Assembly (NCBI RefSeq): GCF_003114835.2
Contig: NZ_AP025028.1
Location: 3,872,001 to 3,936,000 of the forward strand
Origin: Leptospira kobayashii
GTDB lineage: Bacteria; Spirochaetota; Leptospiria; Leptospirales; Leptospiraceae
Reading direction: 5' to 3'
Length of the DNA stretch: 64,000 nt
Shown: in pieces, positions 25,844-35,535 of the stretch
Numbering within the stretch: position 1 is the first letter of the stretch
Layout: the number at the start of each line of letters is the position of its first letter
Made by a program: the position numbers and the translations under genes
Notes under the pieces: generated by a model
What the model was told of the DNA's origin: nothing
The model's database searches: none
What the model saw: only the letters and a program-made list of their open reading frames with translations

Positions 25844-25858
25844 AAAATCCCCCTTGTA

Positions 25859-25875
25859 ACTTTCATAATGATAGT
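25859..25875. promoter_or_regulatory. Candidate HxlR operator in the divergent MaoC/MFS promoter
   Basis: ACTTTCATAATGATAGT is an imperfect palindrome (arms ACTxTCAT and ATGAxAGT) lying 16 bases upstream of the MaoC-like gene and 41 bases upstream of the MFS gene. It matches the box in front of the HxlR gene at 14 of 17 positions. Confidence 0.62.
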
Positions 25876-25916
25876 CAGTATGGGTAAAGAAGTCAATAAA
25901 AAGAGAGGAATCCGTC

Positions 25917-27095
25917 TTGAACCAATTCGAAACATCCGTTCGTAGATTGCATTTATTACTCGCCCTTGCCAATTTTGCGGTCGGTTTGGGAGCGTTTGTC
26001 GTCATTGGAGTATTAAGCCCGGTTGCGAGTGCTTTCCAAATCACTCCTTCAGACGCAGGTTGGTTGATGACGATTTATGCAATCACATACGCCATCTCCT
26101 CTCCCTTGCTAGTTGCCATCACAGGTAGTAAGGATCGTGCCCATGTATTGTTTGCCGGTTTAAGTTTGCTTATACTTGGTTCGGTATTGGCAATTTTTTC
26201 TCCCGATTTCTCGGTTTTGTTAGTAGCTCGTGTTCTTATGGCAATTGGAAGCGGAGTCGTGACTCCCGTTGCTTCGGCAGTCGGTGCCGCTTCCGTAAGC
26301 CCGGAACATAGAGGACGAGCACTTGCCACGGTGTTTGGTGGTTTGACTATGGCACAGGCATTTGGAATTCCTGCAGGTGCTTGGATCGGTTATGCCTTCG
26401 GCTGGCGTTTTACATTCGGAGTGGTTGCCATACTTGCATCCGTTTGTTTGATGATACTTTATAAATCAATACAACGTGGAATTGTTGCCGTGCCCAATTC
26501 GCTTTCCACTTTGAAAGAAGTCATCCTGAGCCCCAGACTTATGATCGCCGTATTTTTTATCGTTTTGTTTATGGGAGGAATTTTCACCTTTTATACTTAT
26601 CTCACGCCTTTTTTGGAAATAAGATACGGAATTCAAAAAATAGGAGTAACAAGCATACTTTTGATCTTCGGATTCGGAGCGATTTTCGGAAACAAGTTAG
26701 GCGGGTTTTTAACGGATCGGATCGGTGCGGTTCCCACACTTGTGATTGTTTGCACAACCCAGGTTGTGATTTTGCCCATCTTAAGTCTGATTCAAATGCC
26801 TTTATATGCCATTGGAATTTTGATTTTTATCTGGAGTGTCTTCGGTTGGTCTTCTCAGGTAGCACAACAAGCAAGATTAACTGCGCTTGATTCCAAAAGA
26901 GCTCCCGTTCTGTTGGCACTTCATTCCGCTTCCATCTATATAGGCACATCGTTGGGCGCATTAGTGGGAGGAAGGGTCATACATTTAGGGGGCTATCAAA
27001 CTCTCGGAGTGGTCGCTTCCGGGATCGTAATCATCTCTTTGTTATTGCTTGTAGGATCACAAACGAAGAACAAGTCCTTGCAACCGGTCAGTTAA
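25917..27095 (+). CDS. Major facilitator superfamily transporter
   Basis: A 392-residue inner-membrane protein with about 12 hydrophobic segments. The start is a TTG at 25917 preceded by GAGAGGA. The N-terminal half contains the antiporter-like GRALATVFGGLTMAQAFGIPAGAWIGYAFGWR region and the second half the family loop FGNKLGGFLTDRIGA. The pattern is that of the AraJ/YdhP-type drug or sugar efflux permeases (DHA1 class). Divergent to the MaoC-like gene and near a candidate HxlR box, it may export a toxic compound sensed by HxlR. Confidence 0.9.
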   Translation: MNQFETSVRRLHLLLALANFAVGLGAFVVIGVLSPVASAFQITPSDAGWLMTIYAITYAISSPLLVAITGSKDRAHVLFAGLSLLILGSVLAIFSPDFSVLLVARVLMAIGSGVVTPVASAVGAASVSPEHRGRALATVFGGLTMAQAFGIPAGAWIGYAFGWRFTFGVVAILASVCLMILYKSIQRGIVAVPNSLSTLKEVILSPRLMIAVFFIVLFMGGIFTFYTYLTPFLEIRYGIQKIGVTSILLIFGFGAIFGNKLGGFLTDRIGAVPTLVIVCTTQVVILPILSLIQMPLYAIGILIFIWSVFGWSSQVAQQARLTALDSKRAPVLLALHSASIYIGTSLGALVGGRVIHLGGYQTLGVVASGIVIISLLLLVGSQTKNKSLQPVS

Positions 27096-27114
27096 AGGAA
27101 AGGTGAATTCAAGC

Positions 27115-28047
27115 TTATACGGGATAAACTTGAATTCTATCTCTTCCTGAATTTTTTGCCTGATATAGTGCGATGTCCGCAAATTTGATGATTTCTTCCG
27201 CCTGTTGGTTGGAATGGACTTTCGTATAACCTATGCTAATTGTGACGTTCAGATAGAAATTATCAAATATAAAAAATCTATGTGCTTTTACGGATTCTCT
27301 GAGCCGATCCAAAACCAACGTAGCGCATTCAACATCCGTATCCGGGAGAATACAACCGAATTCTTCTCCACCTATTCTTCCGATCGTATCTTCTTCGCGG
27401 AGGCAATCGGTAAAAATTTTGGAGATCGCTTTCAAGACCATATCCCCTATGTCGTGACCGTAAGTATCATTAATGGTTTTAAAAAGATCGATATCCATAA
27501 CCGCCAGGACGGAATCTCGACTTCTGCGTTTTACCGTTGCGATTGTTTTTTGAACGGAATCATAAAATGAACGTCTGTTAGGTAAAAGTGTCAGCTCATC
27601 CATATAAGCCAGTCGTTTCAAACTATTGATCAGAAGAGTTCTTTGGTCTTCCAATCTCTTTCGATCCCGGATATCCCGAATGAAAGTCGCAAAAAGTTTT
27701 GTTCCGTCGGAAGCTGGGCTGATCTCAAAAGCCCTGATTTCCACCGGAATAGTAACACCTAATTTGGTATTGAGTTCCAATTCACGTAAGTGACCAGTCA
27801 CATAATGATCGTCTTCGCTTGTGATATAATTTGTAATTTGTGCTGTTTTATTTTTTTCGGGATCGACTTCTTTGGGAAATAAATAATCCAAAGATTTATC
27901 CTTCAACTCGTCAAAATGAAATCCGCTTAACTCTTCTAAGGCGGGATTTACAAGATTGATTTTGTTATCCGAATCCAATACTATGATAGCATCGATTGAA
28001 TGTTCTACGATTTTTTGCGAAATATCCGCTACTAAAAATTCACTCAT
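27115..28047 (-). CDS. PAS-GGDEF diguanylate cyclase
   Basis: A 310-residue cytoplasmic protein. A PAS domain (~8-130; IVEHSIDAIIVLDSDNKINLVNPALEELSGF) senses an unknown signal. The GGDEF domain (~150-310) has an intact active site, RIGGEEF (~224-230), and the LPNRRSF segment, so it should make cyclic di-GMP. No RxxD inhibitory site is seen just before GGEEF. Its start overlaps the stop of the DUF2961 gene by 8 bases, showing tight coupling. No transmembrane segment. Confidence 0.93.
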   Translation of the reverse strand: MSEFLVADISQKIVEHSIDAIIVLDSDNKINLVNPALEELSGFHFDELKDKSLDYLFPKEVDPEKNKTAQITNYITSEDDHYVTGHLRELELNTKLGVTIPVEIRAFEISPASDGTKLFATFIRDIRDRKRLEDQRTLLINSLKRLAYMDELTLLPNRRSFYDSVQKTIATVKRRSRDSVLAVMDIDLFKTINDTYGHDIGDMVLKAISKIFTDCLREEDTIGRIGGEEFGCILPDTDVECATLVLDRLRESVKAHRFFIFDNFYLNVTISIGYTKVHSNQQAEEIIKFADIALYQAKNSGRDRIQVYPV

Positions 28048-29239
28048 GACCCCAGATTAATCCTTTTCCCTTTTCACTTCTAAACGAGTCCCGCCACTTA
28101 TGAATATGACGAAAATTAATTTCAGGTTGGTTTTGTCGTAACTCCTTTTTCGGCAAAACCGGCATCGGCTCGTTAATTATTTCTTGATACCAATAAGCTA
28201 CACTGACCAGATCCAAGGTCAAGGAATTTGCGTGTCCGTGTTCAATTGTAAATTGGAAATTTCTTTCAAAAGCGAGCGGAGACTCGATCCAAAACCGATA
28301 AAGATGCGTTCGCCCAAGCCAACCAGTGCCGTCCGAAATGCGAGGGTATCCGAAATACGGATGCATAAAAACCTCTTTGGGACACCAAGCGGTATTAAAC
28401 AGATCTTCCGTTCCGGTTCCGTGCAATCTTGGCGGCCAGACCTCTCCGTCAATCTGAATGGCATCGTCTCCTTCTCCATACCACATAGGTGTTGGAGAGT
28501 CCACATAAAGATTAAGACCGATAAAATGACCTTTTCCTTTGGTTTTGAGAATTGTGTAATTATTCTTCGTATGCAAAGGAGCTTTTTCTGTTTCGCCTAA
28601 CAAAGACCATTCATTTTCTTTGCCTGAATCCGTTGCAGGCTCGGTGACTGATTTGTTCCACCATGCATGAAACCTTAGCTTTGAGGCCGGCTCCGATTTC
28701 ATGGATTCGTAATCTATATAAAAATAAAAACTGGGTATCTCTAAGTCAGACTGATTTTCTATTTCTATTCTGGCCTCGGAAGAAAACGGCATGGGAATAA
28801 AAGAATTCAGTGCTTTGCCTTTTTTGGGAGCGGCAACAAGAGGAAGGGAGTTTAAAATATATTCCTCCCCCCAACCTTGTCCGAAAAAATCACCTAACGG
28901 AACCTCTACGGAAGGATGCAGGTTTTTATCCCAATAGATTCTCAGAATCGCGTTTCTGCGGATCATAGGATCTTTGGAAGCCAAGGTAAACCAAATATGT
29001 TTGATAACGCCTGCACCGGAGATATTCGCGATCGTCACTTTTGAATTTTTAGGAATGACGATAAAGTCATCGTTTCCGCCAGAACGATCATAACTGGATA
29101 TTCTTTCGGATTTATAATTCTTCGGTAGCCAGATTTGATTTTCCCAAGACTGGGCACCTAACATGCTAAAGATGAAAAATGTGGCAATGATTGCAAAAAA
29201 TTTGGAAAAGAAAAGTCGATGGAAGATGATAGGTTTCAT
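28040..29239 (-). CDS. Secreted DUF2961 protein (GH172-type glycoside hydrolase candidate)
   Basis: A 399-residue protein with an N-terminal signal peptide ending near GAQSW (~30). The mature part has the DUF2961 pattern: ISSYDRSGGNDDF, ISGAGVIKHIWFT, LRIYWD, VPLGDFFGQGWGE, GTGTEDLFNTAWCP and RTHLYRFWIESPLAFE. Characterised members form family GH172 and act on D-arabinofuranosides or fructofuranosides, using Glu residues in the GTGTED and EVPLGDFF regions. It lies in an operon with a small membrane protein upstream and a cyclase downstream. The substrate here is unknown. Confidence 0.85.
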   Translation of the reverse strand: MKPIIFHRLFFSKFFAIIATFFIFSMLGAQSWENQIWLPKNYKSERISSYDRSGGNDDFIVIPKNSKVTIANISGAGVIKHIWFTLASKDPMIRRNAILRIYWDKNLHPSVEVPLGDFFGQGWGEEYILNSLPLVAAPKKGKALNSFIPMPFSSEARIEIENQSDLEIPSFYFYIDYESMKSEPASKLRFHAWWNKSVTEPATDSGKENEWSLLGETEKAPLHTKNNYTILKTKGKGHFIGLNLYVDSPTPMWYGEGDDAIQIDGEVWPPRLHGTGTEDLFNTAWCPKEVFMHPYFGYPRISDGTGWLGRTHLYRFWIESPLAFERNFQFTIEHGHANSLTLDLVSVAYWYQEIINEPMPVLPKKELRQNQPEINFRHIHKWRDSFRSEKGKGLIWGHE

Positions 29240-29721
29240 GGGGAGTCAGCTTTAAAATTTTTAGTCAAAAAAACGAAAAGAAATGAGGTCACGGCAGATT
29301 GTAATAATACTTCAAAAGCAACCAACAAATGAATGGAGGTGGTAACAGACGGTAAAAAGAAAAGAAATCCTTCCAAATTTCCGGGAGTGGGTCCTATGCT
29401 TGCAATCCCTCCGATGAGTCCTTTCAACCAAAATACGGAAAGAAACCTTTTGGCAAAACTTTGGGTCGCAAACCAATCCCAAATAAGAATCAGAAAAGAA
29501 ACAAAAATCAATGCATGCAGTATCTGGAATGGAAAAAGCCAAGTCATAGCTATCGCCCATTCGGTTGGATTTTTTTCCGTAACTAGAAAGGTGGCGAATA
29601 CGGGGTTTTCACCTTGGTAATAGTTTTTCATAACCAGGTTATAATAGGAAACAGAAACCAAAAGATAAGAGAATAAATGACAGAGAATCAAACGAAATGT
29701 TATTTTAATCCAGGCTTTCAT
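29236..29721 (-). CDS. Small integral membrane protein, hypothetical
   Basis: A 161-residue protein with about four hydrophobic helices (~8-30, ~57-85, ~92-115, ~125-152). Its stop overlaps the start of the DUF2961 gene by 4 bases (ATGA). I recognise no family and no catalytic residues. It may support the neighbouring secreted protein. Confidence 0.75.
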   Translation of the reverse strand: MKAWIKITFRLILCHLFSYLLVSVSYYNLVMKNYYQGENPVFATFLVTEKNPTEWAIAMTWLFPFQILHALIFVSFLILIWDWFATQSFAKRFLSVFWLKGLIGGIASIGPTPGNLEGFLFFLPSVTTSIHLLVAFEVLLQSAVTSFLFVFLTKNFKADSP

Positions 29722-29766
29722 GTTTAATCTGTCCTATATATATATTTCTTACCAAGATTTTATTCC

Positions 29767-32316
29767 ATGAAACTAGAACTCAAGGCAAAACTTCTAAGAA
29801 CTTTCCCAAAAGCCAAAACAATCGGTTCGGGTAGACTTTTCACACGCCAATTGAGTTATCTGGTCGACTCATCACTGATCAGTCTGTATCAAACCATAGA
29901 TCAGGAAATACCAATTATGAAACATCTTGCCTTGGTTCCCATCGGAGGATACGGCAGAATGGAATTGGCACCTTATTCGGATATTGACCTACTCTATCTT
30001 CATGATGGAAAGTTAAGCAAACAGGATTTAACGGAAATTATCTCAAGAATCAATACCTATCTTTATAACAACGAAAGAGAGGTAGGGCATGCTTGCAGAA
30101 CGATCAAAGAATCCTTTCTATCAATGGACAATATCCAATCCTATCATGCCATTTTGGATTCACGGTTTTTGATCGGTTCAAAAGCTCTTTATCAAGATTA
30201 CAAAAATCAATTTTTAGACAAACTTCCCAAAGACAGAATCAAAGAATATAACGAATGGAAGTTGGATTTTCTAAAGGAAAGGATCATCAATTCCTACAAT
30301 CCTCTTCTACTTTCCGAACCGAATTTGAAAAACGATTCACTCGGTCTTCGGGATATCCAATTGATGTATTGGATCGAAAAAACATATACATCGGCTTCAC
30401 AGAGAGAAGGTGGGGTGTTCGATTATTTCCTGAACGGAGATACCCTTCCGATAGTAACAGCTTATGATTTTCTTTTACGATCCAGAACCGCATTACATAT
30501 ATTATCCGGTAGAAAAAACGACAGATTGGATTTGAATTATCAATCGGAAGTGGCGGAGTTTTTGGGTTTTGGCTCGAAAACAGAACTAAGTTCCATCGAA
30601 AAGTTCATGAGTGTATTGTACAAACACCAAAAAGACGTATATTTCTATTTGGGAATGTATCTGGAAAAGAAAACTTCACCCAGTTTGGATCATTACACCC
30701 GTCATTTTTCCAACCCAGATACTTTCTATGATGATATCATGCATTTTTTTCTGGAATGCCAATTGAAGGAAATCGAACCTTCCCGCATCATTTTAAATGA
30801 CTTGCGATTTGCTTCTCATTTTATCGACGATGATTTCAAAAACACCGGTACGGTGATCGATACTTTTTTACAATTTGTTAGAAACCGAAAACGAGTTGGC
30901 CATCTTCTCACTCTTATGCATGAGTGCAATATACTCGGAAAATTGATCCCTGAGTTCGGAGCTTGCTCCAATTTTCCTCTTTTCAGTTATCACCACGAAT
31001 ACACTGTCGATGAACATACGTTACTTATACTCCGGGAACTTGACAAGCTGGAAGAAGGAGTCTGGGAGGATCCGCAAGTACAAGCTGTCTTCAATGATTG
31101 TCAAAAAATCGATATTCTCGTCCTTGCCATTCTGATCCATGATGCGGGTAAGGTCAAAGAAGGAGACCATTGTCAATACGGAGCGGAACTTGCTTTGATC
31201 ATTGCGGAACGGTTTCGATTCAGTGAAGAAGATACCGAACTACTTAGGTTTTTAGTGGCAGAACATATCATCATGTCCGATCTCTCTTCCAAAAGGGATA
31301 TTTACGATCCTAAATTGATTCAGAGTTTTTCGCAGATGTTTACGGATACAAACACATTACGATTGTTATATGTTTTAACCATTATTGATACAAAATCCGT
31401 CGGCAAAGGCGTTTTGACAAATTGGAAGAAAGAAATTTTATTTTTTCTATTCAGTGCGAGTTTGAAAGTTTTGGAAAAAGCAACAAACCTGATTGATTCG
31501 AATGAAAGAATAGAACAAACCTTGGAAATTTACCTTCAGGAGAAAGAAGGACTGGATCCGGAAGTCGCTGCCAAAATCGTAAATTTTGCAACGGAGATCA
31601 AACCTTCATCTTATCTGAATTACAATACACCCCGCCGGGTATTCCAACATTTTATAAATATAGTGGAATGGAAAAATATGCAAATCCCTTTCCGGTTTAT
31701 TTCAGAATCGGAACCGGCATTTATTACTGTTACCATATTCAGCGAAGTAAACAGACAGTTGTTACTCTTTGTGAGCGGAACGATTTCATCTCTCGGCTTG
31801 AACCTGGTGGGAATGAGACTGTTTCGCGCGGACAATGACATCATCATCATTCAATCTCAAATTACCGATCAATTCGGAAGCGGTGCGATCGCTCCCGAAC
31901 AAATTCAGAATATAGAAAATATGATAGCCGACTGTGTTTCCGGCAAAATCAATATAGAAGAAGAATCTTTAACAGAACATATATGGTCATCTCCTCCCAA
32001 AATCCCTGATGGAATGGTGGAAGAGTTGGTAAAATTTTCCAACGACCAATCCGATTCATATTCCGTTTTGGAAATCAGAGTTCCCGATTCGATCGGTCTT
32101 GTGTATCGAATCTTAAAAACACTTTTGGATTTTGATTTGGATGTAATATTCGTTCGTATCTCTACCAGTGCGGACTTCGCTTATGATTCGTTTTATATTC
32201 AGACAAGAACAGGTCAAAAATTGGAAGATTCCGAAATCTTATTTTCATTAAAGGAGAAAATTTTAGAAGTTGCCAGGATGAAACAGAATCAGGGTATATT
32301 CGAAATTAGTTTTTAA
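29767..32316 (+). CDS. glnD: Protein-PII uridylyltransferase/uridylyl-removing enzyme GlnD-like
   Basis: An 849-residue protein with all GlnD domains in order: nucleotidyltransferase (GGYGRMELAPYSDIDLLYLHD, 60-80, with metal ligands Asp72 and Asp74), GlnD helical linker, HD phosphohydrolase (LIHDAGKVKEGDH, ~457-469) and two C-terminal ACT domains (~665-760 and ~780-849). GlnD adds UMP to and removes it from PII proteins according to glutamine level. No glnB or glnA gene is in the window. It is slightly shorter than E. coli GlnD (890). It starts 45 bases from a divergent gene and is followed 2 bases later by a GH13 gene. Confidence 0.92.
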   Translation: MKLELKAKLLRTFPKAKTIGSGRLFTRQLSYLVDSSLISLYQTIDQEIPIMKHLALVPIGGYGRMELAPYSDIDLLYLHDGKLSKQDLTEIISRINTYLYNNEREVGHACRTIKESFLSMDNIQSYHAILDSRFLIGSKALYQDYKNQFLDKLPKDRIKEYNEWKLDFLKERIINSYNPLLLSEPNLKNDSLGLRDIQLMYWIEKTYTSASQREGGVFDYFLNGDTLPIVTAYDFLLRSRTALHILSGRKNDRLDLNYQSEVAEFLGFGSKTELSSIEKFMSVLYKHQKDVYFYLGMYLEKKTSPSLDHYTRHFSNPDTFYDDIMHFFLECQLKEIEPSRIILNDLRFASHFIDDDFKNTGTVIDTFLQFVRNRKRVGHLLTLMHECNILGKLIPEFGACSNFPLFSYHHEYTVDEHTLLILRELDKLEEGVWEDPQVQAVFNDCQKIDILVLAILIHDAGKVKEGDHCQYGAELALIIAERFRFSEEDTELLRFLVAEHIIMSDLSSKRDIYDPKLIQSFSQMFTDTNTLRLLYVLTIIDTKSVGKGVLTNWKKEILFFLFSASLKVLEKATNLIDSNERIEQTLEIYLQEKEGLDPEVAAKIVNFATEIKPSSYLNYNTPRRVFQHFINIVEWKNMQIPFRFISESEPAFITVTIFSEVNRQLLLFVSGTISSLGLNLVGMRLFRADNDIIIIQSQITDQFGSGAIAPEQIQNIENMIADCVSGKINIEEESLTEHIWSSPPKIPDGMVEELVKFSNDQSDSYSVLEIRVPDSIGLVYRILKTLLDFDLDVIFVRISTSADFAYDSFYIQTRTGQKLEDSEILFSLKEKILEVARMKQNQGIFEISF

Positions 32317-32318
32317 CT

Positions 32319-33941
32319 ATGGTTTGGTGGAAAGAAGCAGTAATTTATCAAATTTATCCCAGAAGTTTCCAGGATTCAAACGGAGATGGGATCGGAGATT
32401 TGCAAGGAATCATCGACAGATTGGACTATCTTGCAGGTACAAAGGATTCTCTCGGAATAGATGCCATTTGGTTATCACCGGTTTATCCTTCGCCTATGGC
32501 GGACTTTGGTTACGATATATCCGATTATGAACAGATTGATCCCGATTTTGGAGATTTAACAATCTTTAGGCGACTATTGAAGGAAGCACATAAGCGGGAT
32601 ATCAAAATCATAATGGATCTAGTGGTAAATCACACTTCTCATTTACATCCATGGTTCATAGAATCAAGATCTTCCAAAAACAGTCCTAAGAGGGATTGGT
32701 ACATTTGGAAAGAGCCTGTGCATGGCAAACCTCCCAATAACTGGTTAGGCACCTTCGGAGGGCTTGGATGGGAATTTGACAAAAGAACGGGAGAATACTA
32801 TTACCATTCCTTTTTAAAAGAGCAACCCGATCTCAATTGGAGAAATCCCGAAGTAGAAGAAGCTATTTTCAAAATGATTCGTTTTTGGTTGGAGATGGGA
32901 GTGGACGGTTTCCGCCTAGATGTTGTTAACTTATACGTAAAAGATGAATTTCTAAGAGACAATATTTCTTATTTCATGAAAGGACCTCGTCCTTATGACA
33001 AACAGGTTCATACTTATGATAGGGACCGTCCCGAAATGCACGGTATCTTACGACGTCTTCGTAAACTTCTGGATTCTTACGAGCCGGAGAGAATGTCTGT
33101 CGGCGAAGTCATGCAGGATTTCCCCGGAAACGTGACACTGCCTGCCACCTATTGCGGACGTAACGATGAACTCCACCTTGCATTTAATTTTATGTTTCTT
33201 TTCAGCCCTTGGAAGGCGGAAAAATTCTTTCAGATTGTAAAAGATTTCGAATCCGCCTTAGGCGAGGACAACTGGCCCAATTACACCCTTTCCAATCACG
33301 ATTTTCCAAGACATATCACCCGTTATATGAAAGGAAAAGAAACCATTCCAAGAGCTAGAATTGCCGCTGTTATGATGTTAACTCTTCGAGGAACTCCCTT
33401 TCTCTATTATGGGGAGGAAATCGGAATGGAGAGACAAAAGGTTTCAAGGAAGGAAATCCAAGATCCTGTCGGTAAAAAGTATTGGCCTTTCCATCCGGGA
33501 AGAGATCCGGAAAGAATTCCTATGGCTTGGGACAGTTCGGAAAAATCGGGATTCACCACTGGCAAACCTTGGTTGCCTATCTATGCAAAATCCAGTGAAG
33601 TGAATGTGGAAGTTCAGAAAGAAGATAAATCTTCTTTGTTTTACACTTATAAAAAACTCATATCCATCAGAAAAGAACGCAAATCACTTCGAAAGGGAAA
33701 TTTAAAAATCCATTTGAGTAAAGATAAGAATGTTCTTTTCTATAAGCGAAAAGAAGGAAAGGAAGAAACCTATATTTTTCTCAACTTCAGCAACCAAGAT
33801 GCAGAAGTTTCTTATCCTAGAAAATGGAATTTGAAAAATATATTATTTAGCACGGCTCCAAGACCTGCTTACTTAAAACAGGATTTAGACGATGGGTTCT
33901 TGCATCTATTTCCCAACGAAGCGATAATTTTCGGAAATTGA
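32319..33941 (+). CDS. GH13 alpha-glucosidase (oligo-1,6-glucosidase type)
   Basis: A 540-residue cytoplasmic GH13 hydrolase. N-terminal WWKEAVIYQIYPRSFQDSNGDG marks the alpha-glucosidase subgroup. The catalytic set is visible: nucleophile Asp in GFRLDVVN (~199), acid/base Glu in SVGEVM (~261) and stabilising Asp in SNHD (~327), with DLVVNHTS as conserved region I. It cleaves terminal alpha-linked glucose from maltose, isomaltose or trehalose-type substrates; which one cannot be read. It begins 2 bases after glnD, so the two are probably co-transcribed. Confidence 0.93.
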   Translation: MVWWKEAVIYQIYPRSFQDSNGDGIGDLQGIIDRLDYLAGTKDSLGIDAIWLSPVYPSPMADFGYDISDYEQIDPDFGDLTIFRRLLKEAHKRDIKIIMDLVVNHTSHLHPWFIESRSSKNSPKRDWYIWKEPVHGKPPNNWLGTFGGLGWEFDKRTGEYYYHSFLKEQPDLNWRNPEVEEAIFKMIRFWLEMGVDGFRLDVVNLYVKDEFLRDNISYFMKGPRPYDKQVHTYDRDRPEMHGILRRLRKLLDSYEPERMSVGEVMQDFPGNVTLPATYCGRNDELHLAFNFMFLFSPWKAEKFFQIVKDFESALGEDNWPNYTLSNHDFPRHITRYMKGKETIPRARIAAVMMLTLRGTPFLYYGEEIGMERQKVSRKEIQDPVGKKYWPFHPGRDPERIPMAWDSSEKSGFTTGKPWLPIYAKSSEVNVEVQKEDKSSLFYTYKKLISIRKERKSLRKGNLKIHLSKDKNVLFYKRKEGKEETYIFLNFSNQDAEVSYPRKWNLKNILFSTAPRPAYLKQDLDDGFLHLFPNEAIIFGN

Positions 33942-33963
33942 TAAATGATAAGATTGTTTGCAC

Positions 33964-35535
33964 TTAAGAACAAGGAGTGGGGCCGGGACAACCGGAAGCA
34001 GCTCCAGACATTTCCACTAAACCGGTGCTAATGTTTCCTGATTCATCTTTGCAACGGACCACAACGTAATAGGTTCCATCAACCAAGCCGCTGATGATCC
34101 ATCCGGAAACTCCGGCGGAAGTTGTACCCCCATTGGCAGTAAAACCTCCGGTACATACACCGGGGGCCGTAGAATAACAAATTTCATACACCAAATCTGC
34201 TTGAGCGGAAACCAAATCAGTCCCTTGAGCCCATGACACCGTTAAACTTCCCGAGCCGCCGTCAGTAACAGCCGTTACTCCCGAAAACAAAGGAGGTGTA
34301 ACATCCGGAACCGCTGTTACTTGCGAAGTAGGAGAATATAAACTCATATTGCCTGCCGCATCCCGAACCAAGACGGCAAAATAATATGCGGTCGAAGCAG
34401 TGAGGCCGGTTACAGTCTTTGAGAGGACATTTGCAGACCAATTCATCAGTAAATCCGCTCCCGATTTGGCATTTGCCAATGCAATCGTATTGATATTAGA
34501 AGCGGAAGAGTTGTCCTTTACCAATTTATATTCCAACCCACTTGCAGGTGTTACCGCATCGGTTCCTACACCCCATTGCACGGTGAGTTTCATCGGTAGT
34601 ACTGAATTGAAAGAAATAGCAGTGCCTGTAGTCGGTGCAGTCGTATCAGGTAAAGCTGAAGTCGTCTGTGTGGCAGGTGTATACTGGGAAATATTTCCGG
34701 AAGAATCCCTTACTAAAACCGTAAAATGATAACTTGTTGAAGCGGAAAGAGATGTGACTGATTGACTCAGTACATTTGTCGTCCAATTCAAAATCAAATC
34801 GGAACCCGATTTGGAATTTGCGAGTGAAATCGTATTTATATTGGAAACAGATGTGTCGTCTTTTACCAATTTATATTCCAAGTTTGCAGTTGCCGTGGAA
34901 TCATCAGCGGAAGCCGGCCAGTCTACTGTCACACCGGTTGCAGTAACTCCCGAAAAACTCAATACACCTCCGATTGTAGGAGGTGTCGAGTCTCCGGCCG
35001 ATGTCGTTGCTGTTTTAAAACCGGTTTCCTGTAAATAATCTGCAGCCAGCCTTGAACCACTGCCGGAAAGGATCGTGTTTTTTACTTTGACTTTGTAAAT
35101 CCGGTTCATATCCAAAGCAACAATCGGTTTAACAATAATCGTCTGATCCGTGTTAGATACTAGACTCAATCCTATACAATTCTCAAAACCGGAATCCCCT
35201 ATTTGAATGGATTGATTGCAAGCTCCCGAAGAAGACTGTACGGTGATGGATTCCGATAAAATCTTTTCGCTAAAACTGATTCGAATGGATACATTCGTGC
35301 TAACCTGAACTGCTTTATCTTGAGGTTCAATGGAAACAACGGATAGGTTTGTTTTGGTTCTACAAGCTGAAGTTTGACCCACAGAGCATTGTAAAAACTG
35401 CAACTGTGAAACCATATCCAAAGTGGATTGATCCAAACTCGGAGCACAAGTCGCCAAACAGAACAAAGAAGATGTAAAAATAAATCTCTTACTAAAACGA
35501 CATAATCGCTTGTACAATACTAAGGTCGGAGTCAT
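33964..35535 (-). CDS. Lipoprotein with Ig-like and tandem FN3-like repeats
   Basis: A 523-residue protein with a lipobox LATC (Cys30). Residues ~65-175 resemble an SbsA/Big-type Ig-like domain (IEPQDKAVQVSTNVSIRISFSE ... GFKT). Three FN3-like repeats follow (~184-290, ~292-395, ~397-510), each opening with a Pro-Pro or Ala-Pro-Thr linker. The first two are very similar to each other in protein and DNA, pointing to a recent duplication. Envelope adhesion or scaffold function is likely but unproven. It is convergent with the GH13 gene at 22 bases. Confidence 0.88.
   Translation of the reverse strand: MTPTLVLYKRLCRFSKRFIFTSSLFCLATCAPSLDQSTLDMVSQLQFLQCSVGQTSACRTKTNLSVVSIEPQDKAVQVSTNVSIRISFSEKILSESITVQSSSGACNQSIQIGDSGFENCIGLSLVSNTDQTIIVKPIVALDMNRIYKVKVKNTILSGSGSRLAADYLQETGFKTATTSAGDSTPPTIGGVLSFSGVTATGVTVDWPASADDSTATANLEYKLVKDDTSVSNINTISLANSKSGSDLILNWTTNVLSQSVTSLSASTSYHFTVLVRDSSGNISQYTPATQTTSALPDTTAPTTGTAISFNSVLPMKLTVQWGVGTDAVTPASGLEYKLVKDNSSASNINTIALANAKSGADLLMNWSANVLSKTVTGLTASTAYYFAVLVRDAAGNMSLYSPTSQVTAVPDVTPPLFSGVTAVTDGGSGSLTVSWAQGTDLVSAQADLVYEICYSTAPGVCTGGFTANGGTTSAGVSGWIISGLVDGTYYVVVRCKDESGNISTGLVEMSGAASGCPGPTPCS

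Noticed and set aside
25844..26044. N-terminal extension of the MaoC-like gene
   Set aside because: It would cross the promoter region and run antisense to the MFS gene, whereas the ATG at 25843 has a strong AAGGGGG site.
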